Source: Alteromonadaceae bacterium 2753L.S.0a.02
GTDB taxonomy: Bacteria; Pseudomonadota; Gammaproteobacteria; Pseudomonadales; Cellvibrionaceae
DNA length: 64,000 nt
Direction of reading: 5' to 3'
Assembly (NCBI GenBank): GCA_007827375.1
Contig: VISH01000002.1
Location: forward strand, 2,753,001 to 2,817,000
Shown: in pieces, positions 7,825-15,791 of the stretch
How the letters are laid out: each line of letters begins with the position of its first letter
How positions within the stretch are numbered: position 1 is the stretch's first letter
Notes under the pieces: model-generated
What the model saw: the letters and a program-made list of their open reading frames with translations, nothing else
Told to the model about the DNA's origin: nothing
The model's database searches: none
Translations under genes and position numbers: made by a program

Positions 7825-8289
7825 ATGTTAGTCGCACCCAATACACCCCAGCAGGGCACCGAAAGCGAAAGCACGGAAATTACAAACCACCCCTTTTTTC
7901 CCAGCTTATTGTTGGCTGATTTTCGGGATGTTGAACGCGTGGACGCAACCGCAAGTGAAAGCCGGGCTGGGGTAGCTTTGTACAACGCAATGCTCGATGC
8001 TAATACTCGCCTGGCCGACTGGATGGCAGAACAGACCGCGCAAGGCATTACAGAGTTAAGCAACGTACCTCAAAAGCCGGGGCACCCTCCCGGCGCTAAC
8101 TTACGACTCTACAAACAGGCGGTTTATTCTCTCGCTAAAGCTGCGTTGCTTGAACTGCTACACGACTACGATAGCACCGGCGATACACCCACGGAAAACA
8201 GCAACGCTGCAAACGAATGTCGTCGTAATGCAGCGTGGGCGATTAACGACCTAACGAACGTGCCACGGGTAACAATTGAGCTGATATGA
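7825..8289 (+). CDS. L: Head completion/stabilisation protein (gpL)
   Basis: A 154-aa P2 gpL-family protein that closes the filled head. The match is clear at the N-terminus (F-F-P-S-L), in the central L-R-L-Y-K-Q-A-V-Y-S-L-A-K-A region, and in the C-terminal R-R-N-A-A-W-A-I-N-D-L and V-T-I-E-L-I end, which corresponds to T-V-E-L-I in P2. The stop overlaps the start of X by 4 bp. Confidence 0.93.
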   Translation: MLVAPNTPQQGTESESTEITNHPFFPSLLLADFRDVERVDATASESRAGVALYNAMLDANTRLADWMAEQTAQGITELSNVPQKPGHPPGANLRLYKQAVYSLAKAALLELLHDYDSTGDTPTENSNAANECRRNAAWAINDLTNVPRVTIELI

Positions 8290-8492
8290 AAACACTTTAC
8301 GCGAACCAAAATGAGACCCTGGACGCGATTTGTTTTAGGTCTTACGGCATCACGGCGCGAGTGGTTGAGGAAGTATTAAAAGTAAACCCCGGCTTATGTG
8401 AGTTGGGACCTGTTTTACCGATGGGTACAGCGGTTTTATTGCCCGATATCGAAACCCAGCAAACAACAACAAGTGTAAATATTTGGGATTAA
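8286..8492 (+). CDS. X: Tail protein X, LysM-like (gpX)
   Basis: A 68-aa P2 gpX homologue with a small LysM-like fold. Conserved positions include Q-N-E-T-L-D-A-I-C near the start, V-V-E-E-V-L-K-V-N-P-G-L in the middle, and V-L-L-P-D-I near the end, finishing N-I-W-D where P2 ends N-L-W-E. It overlaps L by ATGA and stands at the head-to-tail gene boundary as in P2. Confidence 0.95.
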   Translation: MKTLYANQNETLDAICFRSYGITARVVEEVLKVNPGLCELGPVLPMGTAVLLPDIETQQTTTSVNIWD

Positions 8493-8495
8493 AAC

Positions 8496-8834
8496 ATGGC
8501 AGAACCCAGCAGCGCCGCAATAGCAACTGCAACCGTAACTGGCGTTACGCTGTTGAGCTATTTAACCAATATCGATGCAGAAACACTCATGGGTGCCGCA
8601 AGTGGTGCCAGTATCTTTGTTATTTCCGCGAAAGATCACAAATTACTTACCCGCTTTATATATCTGATTATTTCTTTATGCATGGGTTACCAGGCCGGTC
8701 CTGTGTTGCTCGAAAACTTCTTTAAAACGCCAAGTGTTTGCGCGTTCGTGTTTTCGGCGTGCTGTATTAATCTCGCACAACAACTAATAAAAGCTAGCGA
8801 GAATGCCAGTATTTTTAGGTGGTTCAAATCATGA
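8496..8834 (+). CDS. Putative holin (phage holin family 8-like)
   Basis: A 112-aa membrane protein beginning M-A-E-P-S-S with several hydrophobic segments (about 10-27, 33-44, 51-73, 83-97). It resembles the putative holins found after X in P2-like phages of Pseudomonas and relatives. The A-S-G-A-S-I-F-V-I-S-A-K-D and L-I-I-S-L-C-M-G-Y motifs are the recognisable parts. It should permeabilise the inner membrane at lysis. No endolysin gene follows here, which is unusual. Its stop overlaps the next gene by 4 bp. Confidence 0.75.
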   Translation: MAEPSSAAIATATVTGVTLLSYLTNIDAETLMGAASGASIFVISAKDHKLLTRFIYLIISLCMGYQAGPVLLENFFKTPSVCAFVFSACCINLAQQLIKASENASIFRWFKS

Positions 8835-9145
8835 TAACGCTACTAATCAATATAATTAGTTTTATCGCAATTCTGGCAACAGCAGTGCGATTGTTAACAT
8901 TTAGACGTGGTAAAAGAAGGTATATAAGAATAATTTCAATACTCGCATGGTTACATGTTGTTGCATTGTATTTAGAAGCCTATTGCTTGGTTAAACACCC
9001 ACCTCAAACTTTAACGTTAGCTCTTTTTATATTTTTTATGTCTATTACAGTGTTACTGCTGGTTCTTAAACGCCAGGGTAATATTGCCAAAATGTACCAA
9101 TTTCAAACGCCAAAACTACGCCACTTATTGGAGCTTAAAAAATGA
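8831..9145 (+). CDS. Three-span membrane protein, probable second holin or antiholin
   Basis: A 104-aa protein with hydrophobic segments at about 3-22, 37-57 and 62-80 and a basic C-terminal tail. The ATG at 8831 is preceded by AGGTGG with 7-nt spacing and overlaps the stop of the first holin gene. P2-like phages of this type often carry a second small membrane protein here, annotated as a 3TM holin. Base composition is more AT-rich than the flanking genes. The functional assignment rests on position and topology. Confidence 0.65.
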   Translation: MITLLINIISFIAILATAVRLLTFRRGKRRYIRIISILAWLHVVALYLEAYCLVKHPPQTLTLALFIFFMSITVLLLVLKRQGNIAKMYQFQTPKLRHLLELKK

Positions 9146-9567
9146 TAGTCATCCCTCGCGCATCCCGCGCTACATTACTCGCCATTCTGTTGAATAAAGA
9201 CGCGCCCGAAGAGCTCGACTTGCATATTTATAAAAACGATATAACGCCAGATGATGACACCGCCATAGGTGATTTTACCGAGGCGGATTTTCTGGGCTAC
9301 GCAGTCGAAGAGCTCGATAGTGCTGCGTATGCAATTACAACTCCCAGCGCGGGATCTAATGAGCCGGCGTCGGCCGACTATGGCGACGTTGAATTTGCGT
9401 CCAGCGCAGACCAGGCGAGCAACGATAATTACGGCTATTTTGTCACGCGGCGCACCACAGGTGATTTGTTGTGGTGTGAACGCTTTACAGATGGCCCATA
9501 CACTATTGCATCATTGCAGCATCGCTTTTATGTAAATCCACGCTTTAGCGTTGGCGAAATCGAATAA
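9142..9567 (+). CDS. Conserved phage virion-region protein of unknown function
   Basis: A 141-aa protein with an N-terminal motif (P-R-A-S-R-A-T-L-L-A-I-L-L-N), a D-F-T-E-A-D-F segment and a C-terminal half with N-Y-G-Y-F-V-T-R and C-E-R-F. I recognise this pattern from short proteins next to tail genes in many unrelated phages, without a known role. It is probably a beta-rich virion-associated protein. It overlaps the preceding gene by 4 bp and is followed by the LamG protein. Confidence 0.7.
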   Translation: MIVIPRASRATLLAILLNKDAPEELDLHIYKNDITPDDDTAIGDFTEADFLGYAVEELDSAAYAITTPSAGSNEPASADYGDVEFASSADQASNDNYGYFVTRRTTGDLLWCERFTDGPYTIASLQHRFYVNPRFSVGEIE

Positions 9568-9616
9568 CAATCGGTTAACAAAAATTTATTGTTAAAATAT
9601 TTGAGAGGTTTTTTGC

Positions 9617-11191
9617 GTGGCGATACTTACTAACTCAAAATTGATTGCTGCATGGCCATTCGTTGACAATTTTCAGAACCAATACGGATACGGCGGCACC
9701 TTGGAACTCCAACAGGCCGGCAGTTCAAATGTGCCAATTTTAAAGGGTGGCCCGTTTGGATATTTTGCTCGCTTTAACGGTGTCGATCAATTTTTAAGTA
9801 TCGCTAATGCAAATATTGGTGCGCTTAATAGGGGTGGCTCTAACGTTAGTGTTTTCACTTGGATCGCACGAGAGGAATTCGATTCCCCTGGCTTTCTCCT
9901 TGGCCGCTGGGATGAAGGTAACGCAGACAGGCAGTACGGGCAGTTTATCGATCTGCCCCGTTATGGTGGCGCAAATCAGATTTGCGGGCACGTTAGCGCA
10001 ACAGGCGATGCCACCACCGGTTACCCCTATGCCATTGAGTATTCCGCTAACGTAACCGTAATAGCAGAGTATGGCGACTGGCTGCTGGTCGGGATGACAT
10101 ACGACGGTACGGAGGTTATTTCGTGGTATGAAAATGTTTTTGAACCGCGCCCGACGTATACCGATGAGCTCGACGCTACTTACTCAAAAAACCCGTTCTT
10201 ACACCCGGCCGGATTAAACCCCAGCAGCAATAGCGATTTCACAATGGGTGCGACAAATCTAAGTGGCGGTCCTGGCAGTTTTTACGCCGGGCGCTTGGCT
10301 ATGCCAATGGTTTTTGACGACGCACTTACACAGTCTGAAATAGACGAATTAAAAGATTTAGCGCCAAGGGATGCGACCTATTTTATAACCCCGCTAACAG
10401 ATTCAGTTCAAAATGTTGCCGATTTCGGGTTGAACTCTGTATACGGTTCAAGCGCGGTAGATAGTAGCTCGAACGCTGCTTTAAAAAATTGGTGTGTGTA
10501 TTCAAGCACTTCAAATGGCTGGTCATATGCATACATACATGGTGGTGATTTCGACTACAGCGCAACACCTTCATTTTTGTACAAAGAAGGTTTGAATATT
10601 GCCAATTTTGAATCATTTAAAACAACGCTTAATTGTTCGGATGTTGCCGACTCTGTGAAACTTTGCGTAAAAATCGGTGGCGCATGGTTCGCATCGTTTG
10701 CAGACTATTCAGTTAGTACAGTAGGACCAGGAACAGATTGGACTAATGCTGAAGAAAAAGAATTCTTGGCGTCAGAGCAGGTATTGCCGTTAACAGTAAC
10801 ACCAGGGGTTGAGTTAACGTTATCTGGTACACCGCAAGCGCTGCCTGCTGGTAACGTTGAGGGTTACGGAATCTATGCGGATAGCGTCGTCGGTATTGTT
10901 CGTGCCGATTCGTTACGGGTTTCAACCTCTTTATCAATCGCGGGCAGTGCGCCGGCAATAAGTGGTGTCATGTATAACGCGTCTGACAATACCCCCTACA
11001 CTTTAGCTAATGTTAAATACTCAATATCTGACCTGTCATTAAATCAAATCGAGAATGGCCAGATCAGCCCAGATGCAAGCGGGAATTATCAAATAGCTAG
11101 CAACGAACTCACGCAAGGGAATTACTATTTTGTTGCAATGTTAACCGCAGACAATAGCGAATCTTTCACTTTTATTAGTGCGGCAGAATGA
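9617..11191 (+). CDS. LamG/concanavalin-like protein, probable virion adhesin
   Basis: A 524-aa protein read from a GTG with GAGAGG upstream. Residues 1-240 look like a LamG/concanavalin A-like jelly roll, with Y-F-A-R-F-N-G-V-D-Q-F-L, S-V-F-T-W-I-A-R and F-Y-A-G-R-L-A-M-P-M-V-F-D-D-A-L-T-Q-S-E-I, the latter typical of the last strand and exit helix. Residues 250-420 form a second unassigned domain, and 430-520 look immunoglobulin- or carboxypeptidase-regulatory-like. P2 has no counterpart in this place. It overlaps the gpR fusion by 4 bp. A carbohydrate-binding decoration or receptor-binding role is inferred. Confidence 0.7.
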   Translation: MAILTNSKLIAAWPFVDNFQNQYGYGGTLELQQAGSSNVPILKGGPFGYFARFNGVDQFLSIANANIGALNRGGSNVSVFTWIAREEFDSPGFLLGRWDEGNADRQYGQFIDLPRYGGANQICGHVSATGDATTGYPYAIEYSANVTVIAEYGDWLLVGMTYDGTEVISWYENVFEPRPTYTDELDATYSKNPFLHPAGLNPSSNSDFTMGATNLSGGPGSFYAGRLAMPMVFDDALTQSEIDELKDLAPRDATYFITPLTDSVQNVADFGLNSVYGSSAVDSSSNAALKNWCVYSSTSNGWSYAYIHGGDFDYSATPSFLYKEGLNIANFESFKTTLNCSDVADSVKLCVKIGGAWFASFADYSVSTVGPGTDWTNAEEKEFLASEQVLPLTVTPGVELTLSGTPQALPAGNVEGYGIYADSVVGIVRADSLRVSTSLSIAGSAPAISGVMYNASDNTPYTLANVKYSISDLSLNQIENGQISPDASGNYQIASNELTQGNYYFVAMLTADNSESFTFISAAE

Positions 11192-12570
11192 ATGTTTATT
11201 TTAGACCCATTGGCTCCAGCACTGTCTATTTTGGCGAAGTCGTGCTGGCTGCCAGCGGGCAAGGTGGCACCACTTGCGGCGGGGTTGCAAAAAGTCGCTA
11301 TTTTTCTTCCGCCAATGTTTATTTTAAACCCATAGGCACTAGCTCAGTCTTCTTTGGCGAGTTTGTATCGCGAACGTTGGCAGTGGGCGGAGGCTTGGCA
11401 GGGGGCGCAGCAACCACGCGCCAGGTTTATGCTTACAGTTCAGTAGGCGGATTGCTCGCAGGCGGTCAAGCGATAACTGCGCAAGCAAACAATGCCAGCG
11501 TGACGGGTGGTTTATTGTCGGGCGGTCAAGCGGTAACAGCGCAAGCATCCATCGCTAGTGTGGCCGGTGGTGTATTCTTGGGTGGCCAAGCGATAACTAC
11601 ACAAGCAAACAATGCCAGTGTGGCCGGTGGTGTATTGTCGGGCGGTCAAGCGATAACTGCGCAAGCAAACAATGCCAGCGTGACCGGTGGTTTATTGTCG
11701 GGCGGTCAAGCGGTAACAGCGCAAGCATCCATCGCTAGTGTGGCCGGTGGTGTATTCTTGGGCGGTCAAGCGATAACGGGGCAAGCGAATAATGCCAGTG
11801 TGGCCGGTGGTGTATTGTCGGGTGGACAAGCAGTAACTTTGCAAGTCTACACAGCGAGCGCAGGAGGAGGATTAATTGCTGGCAGCGACGCAGCAACGAA
11901 AGAACTAAAAATATCAGGCCATTATATTTCAAATGGTGGCTTGCACTTCGGTGGCGAAGCGATTTGCCGTATTTTTTTACTAAGTGTGGGGCGTGGTGGT
12001 GTTTCTGTTGGTCGAAATGCAGAGTACTGGACATTAAAATATTATAAGCCTAAAGGCGGCCTACGGGCTGGCGGAACTTCTAAAAATCGAGTTTTTACAG
12101 ACATAGCAAACAACCAACAAACAAAAATAAAAGATCTGCACGCTTACCTGTTGCTTAGGGTTCCAAAGCTATCGCGAAACCCCGAACAACTTTTAATGTT
12201 TGTTGAGAACGGAAAAATTGAATTCCACAGCGGCGCGAATTATTCGCACACTTACATTATGCCGCTGCGAGTAGTTATAACAGATTGGCGGGGCACCCTT
12301 GATGAACTTACGCTACCTATTCTTGAATGGCTCAGTGTACGCGAACCAGGCTTTAACCCTGATACCGTATTGAGTTTTGATTCACAAATTATTGATCACG
12401 AAACGCTAGATATCAGTTACACACTAAATATTACCGAGCGCGTTATAGTCACGTTTGACGGTACCACCAGAACAGTTCAGCATATTTTGCCAGAGCCACC
12501 GTCTACCATGGGCGATCCTCTCGAAATTCATGTAAACGGCCCGGCTGGGGGGTTTGTCCTTAGTGAGTAA
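11188..12570 (+). CDS. R: gpR tail completion protein fused to a glycine-rich repeat domain
   Basis: The C-terminal 150 residues (about 310-460) match P2 gpR: helical start, L-L-M-F-V-E-N-G-K-I, V-V-I-T-D-W-R-G-T-L-D-E-L, L-P-I-L-E-W-L, and L-N-I-T-E-R followed by P-E-P-P. P2 gpR is only 155 aa. The first 300 residues are an addition: two related segments N-V-Y-F-x-P-I-G, then at least seven 20-residue repeats of the form G-G-x-x-x-G-G-Q-A-x-T-x-Q-A-x-x-A-S-V-x, then more degenerate glycine-rich units. The next gene is gpS, as in P2. The repeat domain may be displayed at the tail terminus or head-tail junction; its function is unknown. Confidence 0.85.
   Translation: MNVYFRPIGSSTVYFGEVVLAASGQGGTTCGGVAKSRYFSSANVYFKPIGTSSVFFGEFVSRTLAVGGGLAGGAATTRQVYAYSSVGGLLAGGQAITAQANNASVTGGLLSGGQAVTAQASIASVAGGVFLGGQAITTQANNASVAGGVLSGGQAITAQANNASVTGGLLSGGQAVTAQASIASVAGGVFLGGQAITGQANNASVAGGVLSGGQAVTLQVYTASAGGGLIAGSDAATKELKISGHYISNGGLHFGGEAICRIFLLSVGRGGVSVGRNAEYWTLKYYKPKGGLRAGGTSKNRVFTDIANNQQTKIKDLHAYLLLRVPKLSRNPEQLLMFVENGKIEFHSGANYSHTYIMPLRVVITDWRGTLDELTLPILEWLSVREPGFNPDTVLSFDSQIIDHETLDISYTLNITERVIVTFDGTTRTVQHILPEPPSTMGDPLEIHVNGPAGGFVLSE
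11461..11820 (+). repeat. 60-bp tandem repeats with a 180-bp higher-order duplication
   Basis: Within the gpR fusion the DNA repeats every 60 bp. The blocks 11461-11640 and 11641-11820 are a 180-bp tandem duplication: their first 120 bp differ at one base, and the last 60 bp at a handful. The period is in frame, giving 20-residue protein repeats. Near identity at the DNA level points to recent expansion. Confidence 0.95.
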
Positions 12571-12997
12571 TTACGATTCCCTGGCAACATGGGCAGACCC
12601 GTTGCTGCACAAACTCACCCCACAACAACGCCGCCAATTTTTAAAACGCCTGGCGATTGCGTTACGCCGACGTAATCAGCAACGCATTGCTAAACAACAA
12701 ACTCCCAACGGTTCGCCATTTGCCCCAAGAAAAAATAAAACCACCAGGCCACGCGCGATGTTTGCAAAATTGAAGCAAGCCAGGCATATTAAGGTACGAT
12801 CCGCCAGCACAAGCGCCACCCTCGAAATTATCGGCCGGGCTGGTCGCATAGCTGCCGTACACCATTTCGGCCTTACGGACTACGTAGAAGAGCAGCCAGG
12901 CCCAAGCACAAAATACCCCGCCCGCCCATTGCTGGGTTTTTCTTCAGAAGATGAAACATTTATTAACGATTTTTTCTTAACAAACCTCAAATTATAA
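12563..12997 (+). CDS. S: Tail completion protein (gpS)
   Basis: A 144-aa phage virion morphogenesis protein of the P2 gpS family (150 aa in P2). Recognisable are R-R-N-Q-Q-R-I-A-K-Q-Q-x-P-x-G-S-P-F-x-P-R-K, the I-A-A-V-H-H-F-G-L motif, and Y-P-A-R-P-L-L-G-F-S-S-E-D. The GTG at 12563 overlaps the end of the gpR gene and has a G-rich ribosome site; an in-frame TTG at 12554 is a less likely start. gpR and gpS together finish the tail tube end. Confidence 0.92.
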   Translation: MSNYDSLATWADPLLHKLTPQQRRQFLKRLAIALRRRNQQRIAKQQTPNGSPFAPRKNKTTRPRAMFAKLKQARHIKVRSASTSATLEIIGRAGRIAAVHHFGLTDYVEEQPGPSTKYPARPLLGFSSEDETFINDFFLTNLKL

Positions 12998-12998
12998 A

Positions 12999-13019
12999 CT
13001 GTAAAAAATACGCTTACAG
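12999..13019. promoter_or_regulatory. Putative Ogr late-activator site (V operon)
   Basis: CTGTA-N11-TACAG, the same dyad format as at 4858 and 18573. A TATAAA element lies at 13042-13047, so the dyad centre is about 45 bp from the implied transcription start near 13054, close to the spacing known for P2 late promoters. Confidence 0.75.
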
Positions 13020-13064
13020 TCGCCCGCCGTCGCCATAAAAATATAAAACTTACACACTGCAAAT

Positions 13065-13679
13065 ATGACAAATTTTGCGGAAGTATTGAGACTGTTAAGC
13101 AATATCGTGCGCTTTGGTTTGGTATCGGAAATTGACCACAGCACAGCGCGAGTGCGCGTTCAAACCGGTGAAAATCTAACAGATTGGTTACCCTGGTTAA
13201 CTCTGCGGGCCGCCCAGGTGAACACCTGGAACCCTCCAGAAGTGGGCGAGCAGGTATTGCTGCTTAGCCCGCAAGGCGAATTAAACCAGGGTGTTGCATT
13301 GACCGGGCTATACAGCGACCAGGTACCCGCGCCCAGAAAAAACGGTGACGAAATTCATACCGTTTACCCCGATGGTACGTTTAGCACCTACAACCACGCA
13401 CAAAACAAGCTAACCATAGAAATAAAAGGCGCTGCAGAACTCACTGTCACCGGCGATGTGAATGCGCTGGTCAATGGCAATGTTACGGCAACAGTGGACG
13501 GTGACACCACCGCAGAAATAGGCGGCGACTTGAGCGCAACGGTAAACGGTAAATTAACAGCTGATGCGCCCCAGATTGCGTTAAACGGGGGCGCGGGTGT
13601 GGTAACCGGCAATCACATTTGCCCCTATACCGGCTCACCGCACCCTCATGTTTCAAGTACTGTAAAGGCAGGCATATAA
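13065..13679 (+). CDS. V: Baseplate assembly protein / central spike (gpV)
   Basis: A 204-aa P2 gpV-family membrane-piercing spike. An N-terminal OB-fold domain (about 15-95) contains G-L-V-S-E-I-D, V-Q-T-G, W-L-P-W-L-T and V-G-E-Q-V-L-L-L-S-P-Q-G-E. A triple-stranded beta-helix of short G-N-V/G-D-V repeats (110-170) follows, then an apex with H-P-H, the iron-coordinating H-x-H of P2-type spikes. The ATG lacks a normal ribosome site and lies only about 11 nt beyond the predicted transcript start, so translation may be near-leaderless. Confidence 0.93.
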   Translation: MTNFAEVLRLLSNIVRFGLVSEIDHSTARVRVQTGENLTDWLPWLTLRAAQVNTWNPPEVGEQVLLLSPQGELNQGVALTGLYSDQVPAPRKNGDEIHTVYPDGTFSTYNHAQNKLTIEIKGAAELTVTGDVNALVNGNVTATVDGDTTAEIGGDLSATVNGKLTADAPQIALNGGAGVVTGNHICPYTGSPHPHVSSTVKAGI

Positions 13680-13680
13680 C

Positions 13681-13875
13681 ATGGCAATGAATGCAAGCGC
13701 GCTTGCGGAAGAAATGGTAACCCAGCTACAAAGTAAAGGCTTTGTTACCACCAACGAATTTGCCAAAACACAGGAAATGTGCGAGGCATTGGCAACAGCA
13801 ATTGTTAACCACATAACCAGCAACGCAGAAACGACACCAGGCGGTGCGACTACGCACACGCACCAAATTACATAG
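13681..13875 (+). CDS. Small baseplate-region protein of unknown function
   Basis: A 64-aa protein, helical over residues 3-45, with a C-terminal P-G-G-A-T-T-H-T-H-Q tail. The T-H-T-H ending resembles the metal-binding tips of spike and PAAR-like proteins, but the molecule is too short to be a spike. It begins directly after gpV and is followed by gpW, so it is co-expressed with the baseplate genes. P2 itself has no such gene here. Confidence 0.65.
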   Translation: MAMNASALAEEMVTQLQSKGFVTTNEFAKTQEMCEALATAIVNHITSNAETTPGGATTHTHQIT

Positions 13876-13889
13876 CAGGTTATTTAATA

Positions 13890-14234
13890 GTGGGAATGAA
13901 TGCGCAAACCGGTAAAAGTCTAGATGGTATCGACCATATAAAACAGTCTATTACCGATATTCTGGCAACACCCACAGGTACACGAATAATGCGCAGGGAA
14001 TATGGCAGCGCCCTTCCATTTTTGATCGACAAACCTCTTAACAACGCAACTCTATTACAGTGTTACGCCGCTACTGCTATTGCGCTTGCGCTATACGAAC
14101 CGCGTATAAGGCTTGAGAGTGTTAATGCAGAAATTAAAGCAAATACACCAGGCGTTATGTACTTGAAGCTATCGCTAACTCGTTTGGATGTCGAAAGTCA
14201 ACAAACCGAGCAGCTAGAAATTAATTTAACGTAA
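13890..14234 (+). CDS. W: Baseplate assembly protein (gpW)
   Basis: A 114-aa gpW protein of the gp25-like lysozyme-fold family that joins the baseplate wedge to the tube. Hallmarks are the N-terminal D-H-I-K-Q-S-I-T-D-I-L-x-T-P-x-G-T-R-I-M-R-R-E-Y-G-S motif and L-Y-E-P-R-I. Length equals P2 gpW (115 aa). Start is GTG; an ATG two codons later has no spaced ribosome site. Confidence 0.94.
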   Translation: MGMNAQTGKSLDGIDHIKQSITDILATPTGTRIMRREYGSALPFLIDKPLNNATLLQCYAATAIALALYEPRIRLESVNAEIKANTPGVMYLKLSLTRLDVESQQTEQLEINLT

Positions 14235-14243
14235 GGGCATGCT

Positions 14244-15245
14244 ATGGCCGGTAAAAACCCCATAGATTTATCACGTATACCAGCGCCAGATATTGTTGAA
14301 TCACTGGATTACGAAACCCTATTACAAAGCAATAAAACACAATTGTTGGAGCTGGCACCCGAGCTTGCTGATACCCTCGAACTTGAAAGCGAACCTGCAG
14401 TAAAAATATTACAGCTCTGTGCTTATCGAGAATTATTACTTCGTCAGCGGGTAAATGAAGCTGCACGGGCAGTGATGCTTGCGTTTGCTTCTGGTACCAC
14501 TTTAGAACATTTGGGCGCTTTAATGGGAGTTACGCGCTTAACGATTACGCCGGCAGACCCCAACGCAAACCCGCCTACCGCTGCGGTGATGGAAAAAGAC
14601 GACGACTACCGCGCACGCATTCAATTGGCGCTGGATGGATTGAGTACAGCAGGCCCAGAACTCGCGTATATTTATCACGCCTTAAGCGCAAGTGGTCTGG
14701 TGCTCGATGCCAGCGTTATCACTCCGGTTTTTTCAATGGCCAGTATCGATGCCGGCGTAATGGCACAGCTGCCGCCAGGTTCTATTGTGCTACAAGTGGA
14801 TGACGACGCAGGCCTGCTCGAACCTATGCCTGGTGATGTGGTTATCACGGTGCTGTCACGGGAAAATAACGGCGTGCCCGACGTTGCAACACTGCAAGCC
14901 GTATATGATGCGTTAAATGCAGAGAGCGTACGGCCGCTCACAGACAACGTACACACCCAGGCTGCGCAACTTATTGATTTTACAATTATAGCCAATTTGT
15001 ACACATTTCCCGGCCCGGACACCAACGTTGTTTTGCAAGAAGCCAACGACAAGTTAAGCACTTACTTGGAAGAAAACCAGCGCTTGGGTCGTAGCATTAC
15101 GCTGTCGGGCATCTATGCTGCTTTACACGTTGCTGGTGTACAGCGCGTGGAAATTATTGCTCCAGTTGCCGATATTATTTGCACTAGCGCACAAGCAGCC
15201 CGATGCACAACAAAAACAATTAATCATGGAGGAATAGCCGAGTGA
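14244..15245 (+). CDS. J: Baseplate wedge protein (gpJ)
   Basis: A 333-aa gpJ-family wedge subunit (P2 gpJ is 302 aa). The N-terminal I-D-L-S-R-I-P-A-P-D motif, the L-L-R-Q-R-V-N-E-A-A-R-A-V segment, and the central A-V-M-E-K-D-D-D-Y-R-x-R-I-Q-L-A-L-D-G motif are characteristic. The C-terminus has two cysteines in a short unusual tail. It overlaps gpI by 4 bp. Confidence 0.94.
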   Translation: MAGKNPIDLSRIPAPDIVESLDYETLLQSNKTQLLELAPELADTLELESEPAVKILQLCAYRELLLRQRVNEAARAVMLAFASGTTLEHLGALMGVTRLTITPADPNANPPTAAVMEKDDDYRARIQLALDGLSTAGPELAYIYHALSASGLVLDASVITPVFSMASIDAGVMAQLPPGSIVLQVDDDAGLLEPMPGDVVITVLSRENNGVPDVATLQAVYDALNAESVRPLTDNVHTQAAQLIDFTIIANLYTFPGPDTNVVLQEANDKLSTYLEENQRLGRSITLSGIYAALHVAGVQRVEIIAPVADIICTSAQAARCTTKTINHGGIAE

Positions 15246-15781
15246 TTGGCTTGTTACCCCCCAGCGCGAGCAACGTAGAAACAGCGCTGGCGGAAACCTG
15301 CCAGCGCATAAACGATATTCCTACGCCCTTACGCGATTTGTGGAACCCCGACACATGCCCAGAAAATTTGCTGCCATGGTTAGCTTGGGCAATGGGTATT
15401 GATACCTGGAAAAGTTACTGGCCTTTAAGCGTTAAGCGCGAAATTATAAAAAATGCCGTAACCATAAAACGCCAAAAAGGCACAGTAAAAAGTGTTCGCG
15501 ATGTGGCGGCCGCATTTGGCGCTTCAGTAGCTTTGCGTGAAAACTGGCAACAAACCCCACCAGGTGCACCGCACGGTTTTGATATTGCAATAAATGTTAA
15601 CGACCCCAACGGCCAAGCGGTAACGGCTGAATTTATCGAAGATATCATTTCAGAAATCGGCCGCACAAAACCCGCTCGCAGTTTTTTTACAGTAACCAGT
15701 GGTATCGATGCCGCTGCAACGCTAAATATTACCGCAACAGCGCGCCCAGTTTTAATGGTGCGCTTGCTGCTCAGCGATTAG
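15242..15781 (+). CDS. I: Tail protein I, baseplate-fibre connector (gpI)
   Basis: A 179-aa gpI protein (P2 176 aa). Typical features are L-L-P-P-x-A-S at the start, P-L-R-D-L-W-N-P-D-x-C-P-x-x-L-L-P-W-L-A-W-A near residue 30, and W-P-L-S-V-K-R-E-I-I-K-N-A. It is read from a GTG overlapping the gpJ stop, with GGAGGAA upstream. Confidence 0.95.
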   Translation: MIGLLPPSASNVETALAETCQRINDIPTPLRDLWNPDTCPENLLPWLAWAMGIDTWKSYWPLSVKREIIKNAVTIKRQKGTVKSVRDVAAAFGASVALRENWQQTPPGAPHGFDIAINVNDPNGQAVTAEFIEDIISEIGRTKPARSFFTVTSGIDAAATLNITATARPVLMVRLLLSD

Positions 15782-15791
15782 GAAAAAAACA

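Noticed and set aside
7695..7919. 74-aa Pro/Arg-rich frame overlapping gpL
   Set aside because: It overlaps a clear gpL gene and its composition reflects the GC-rich spacer, not a protein.
13681..13875. PAAR-like spike tip in the 64-aa baseplate protein
   Set aside because: Only a T-H-T-H tail is shared; the protein is too short and mostly helical, so no spike function is claimed.
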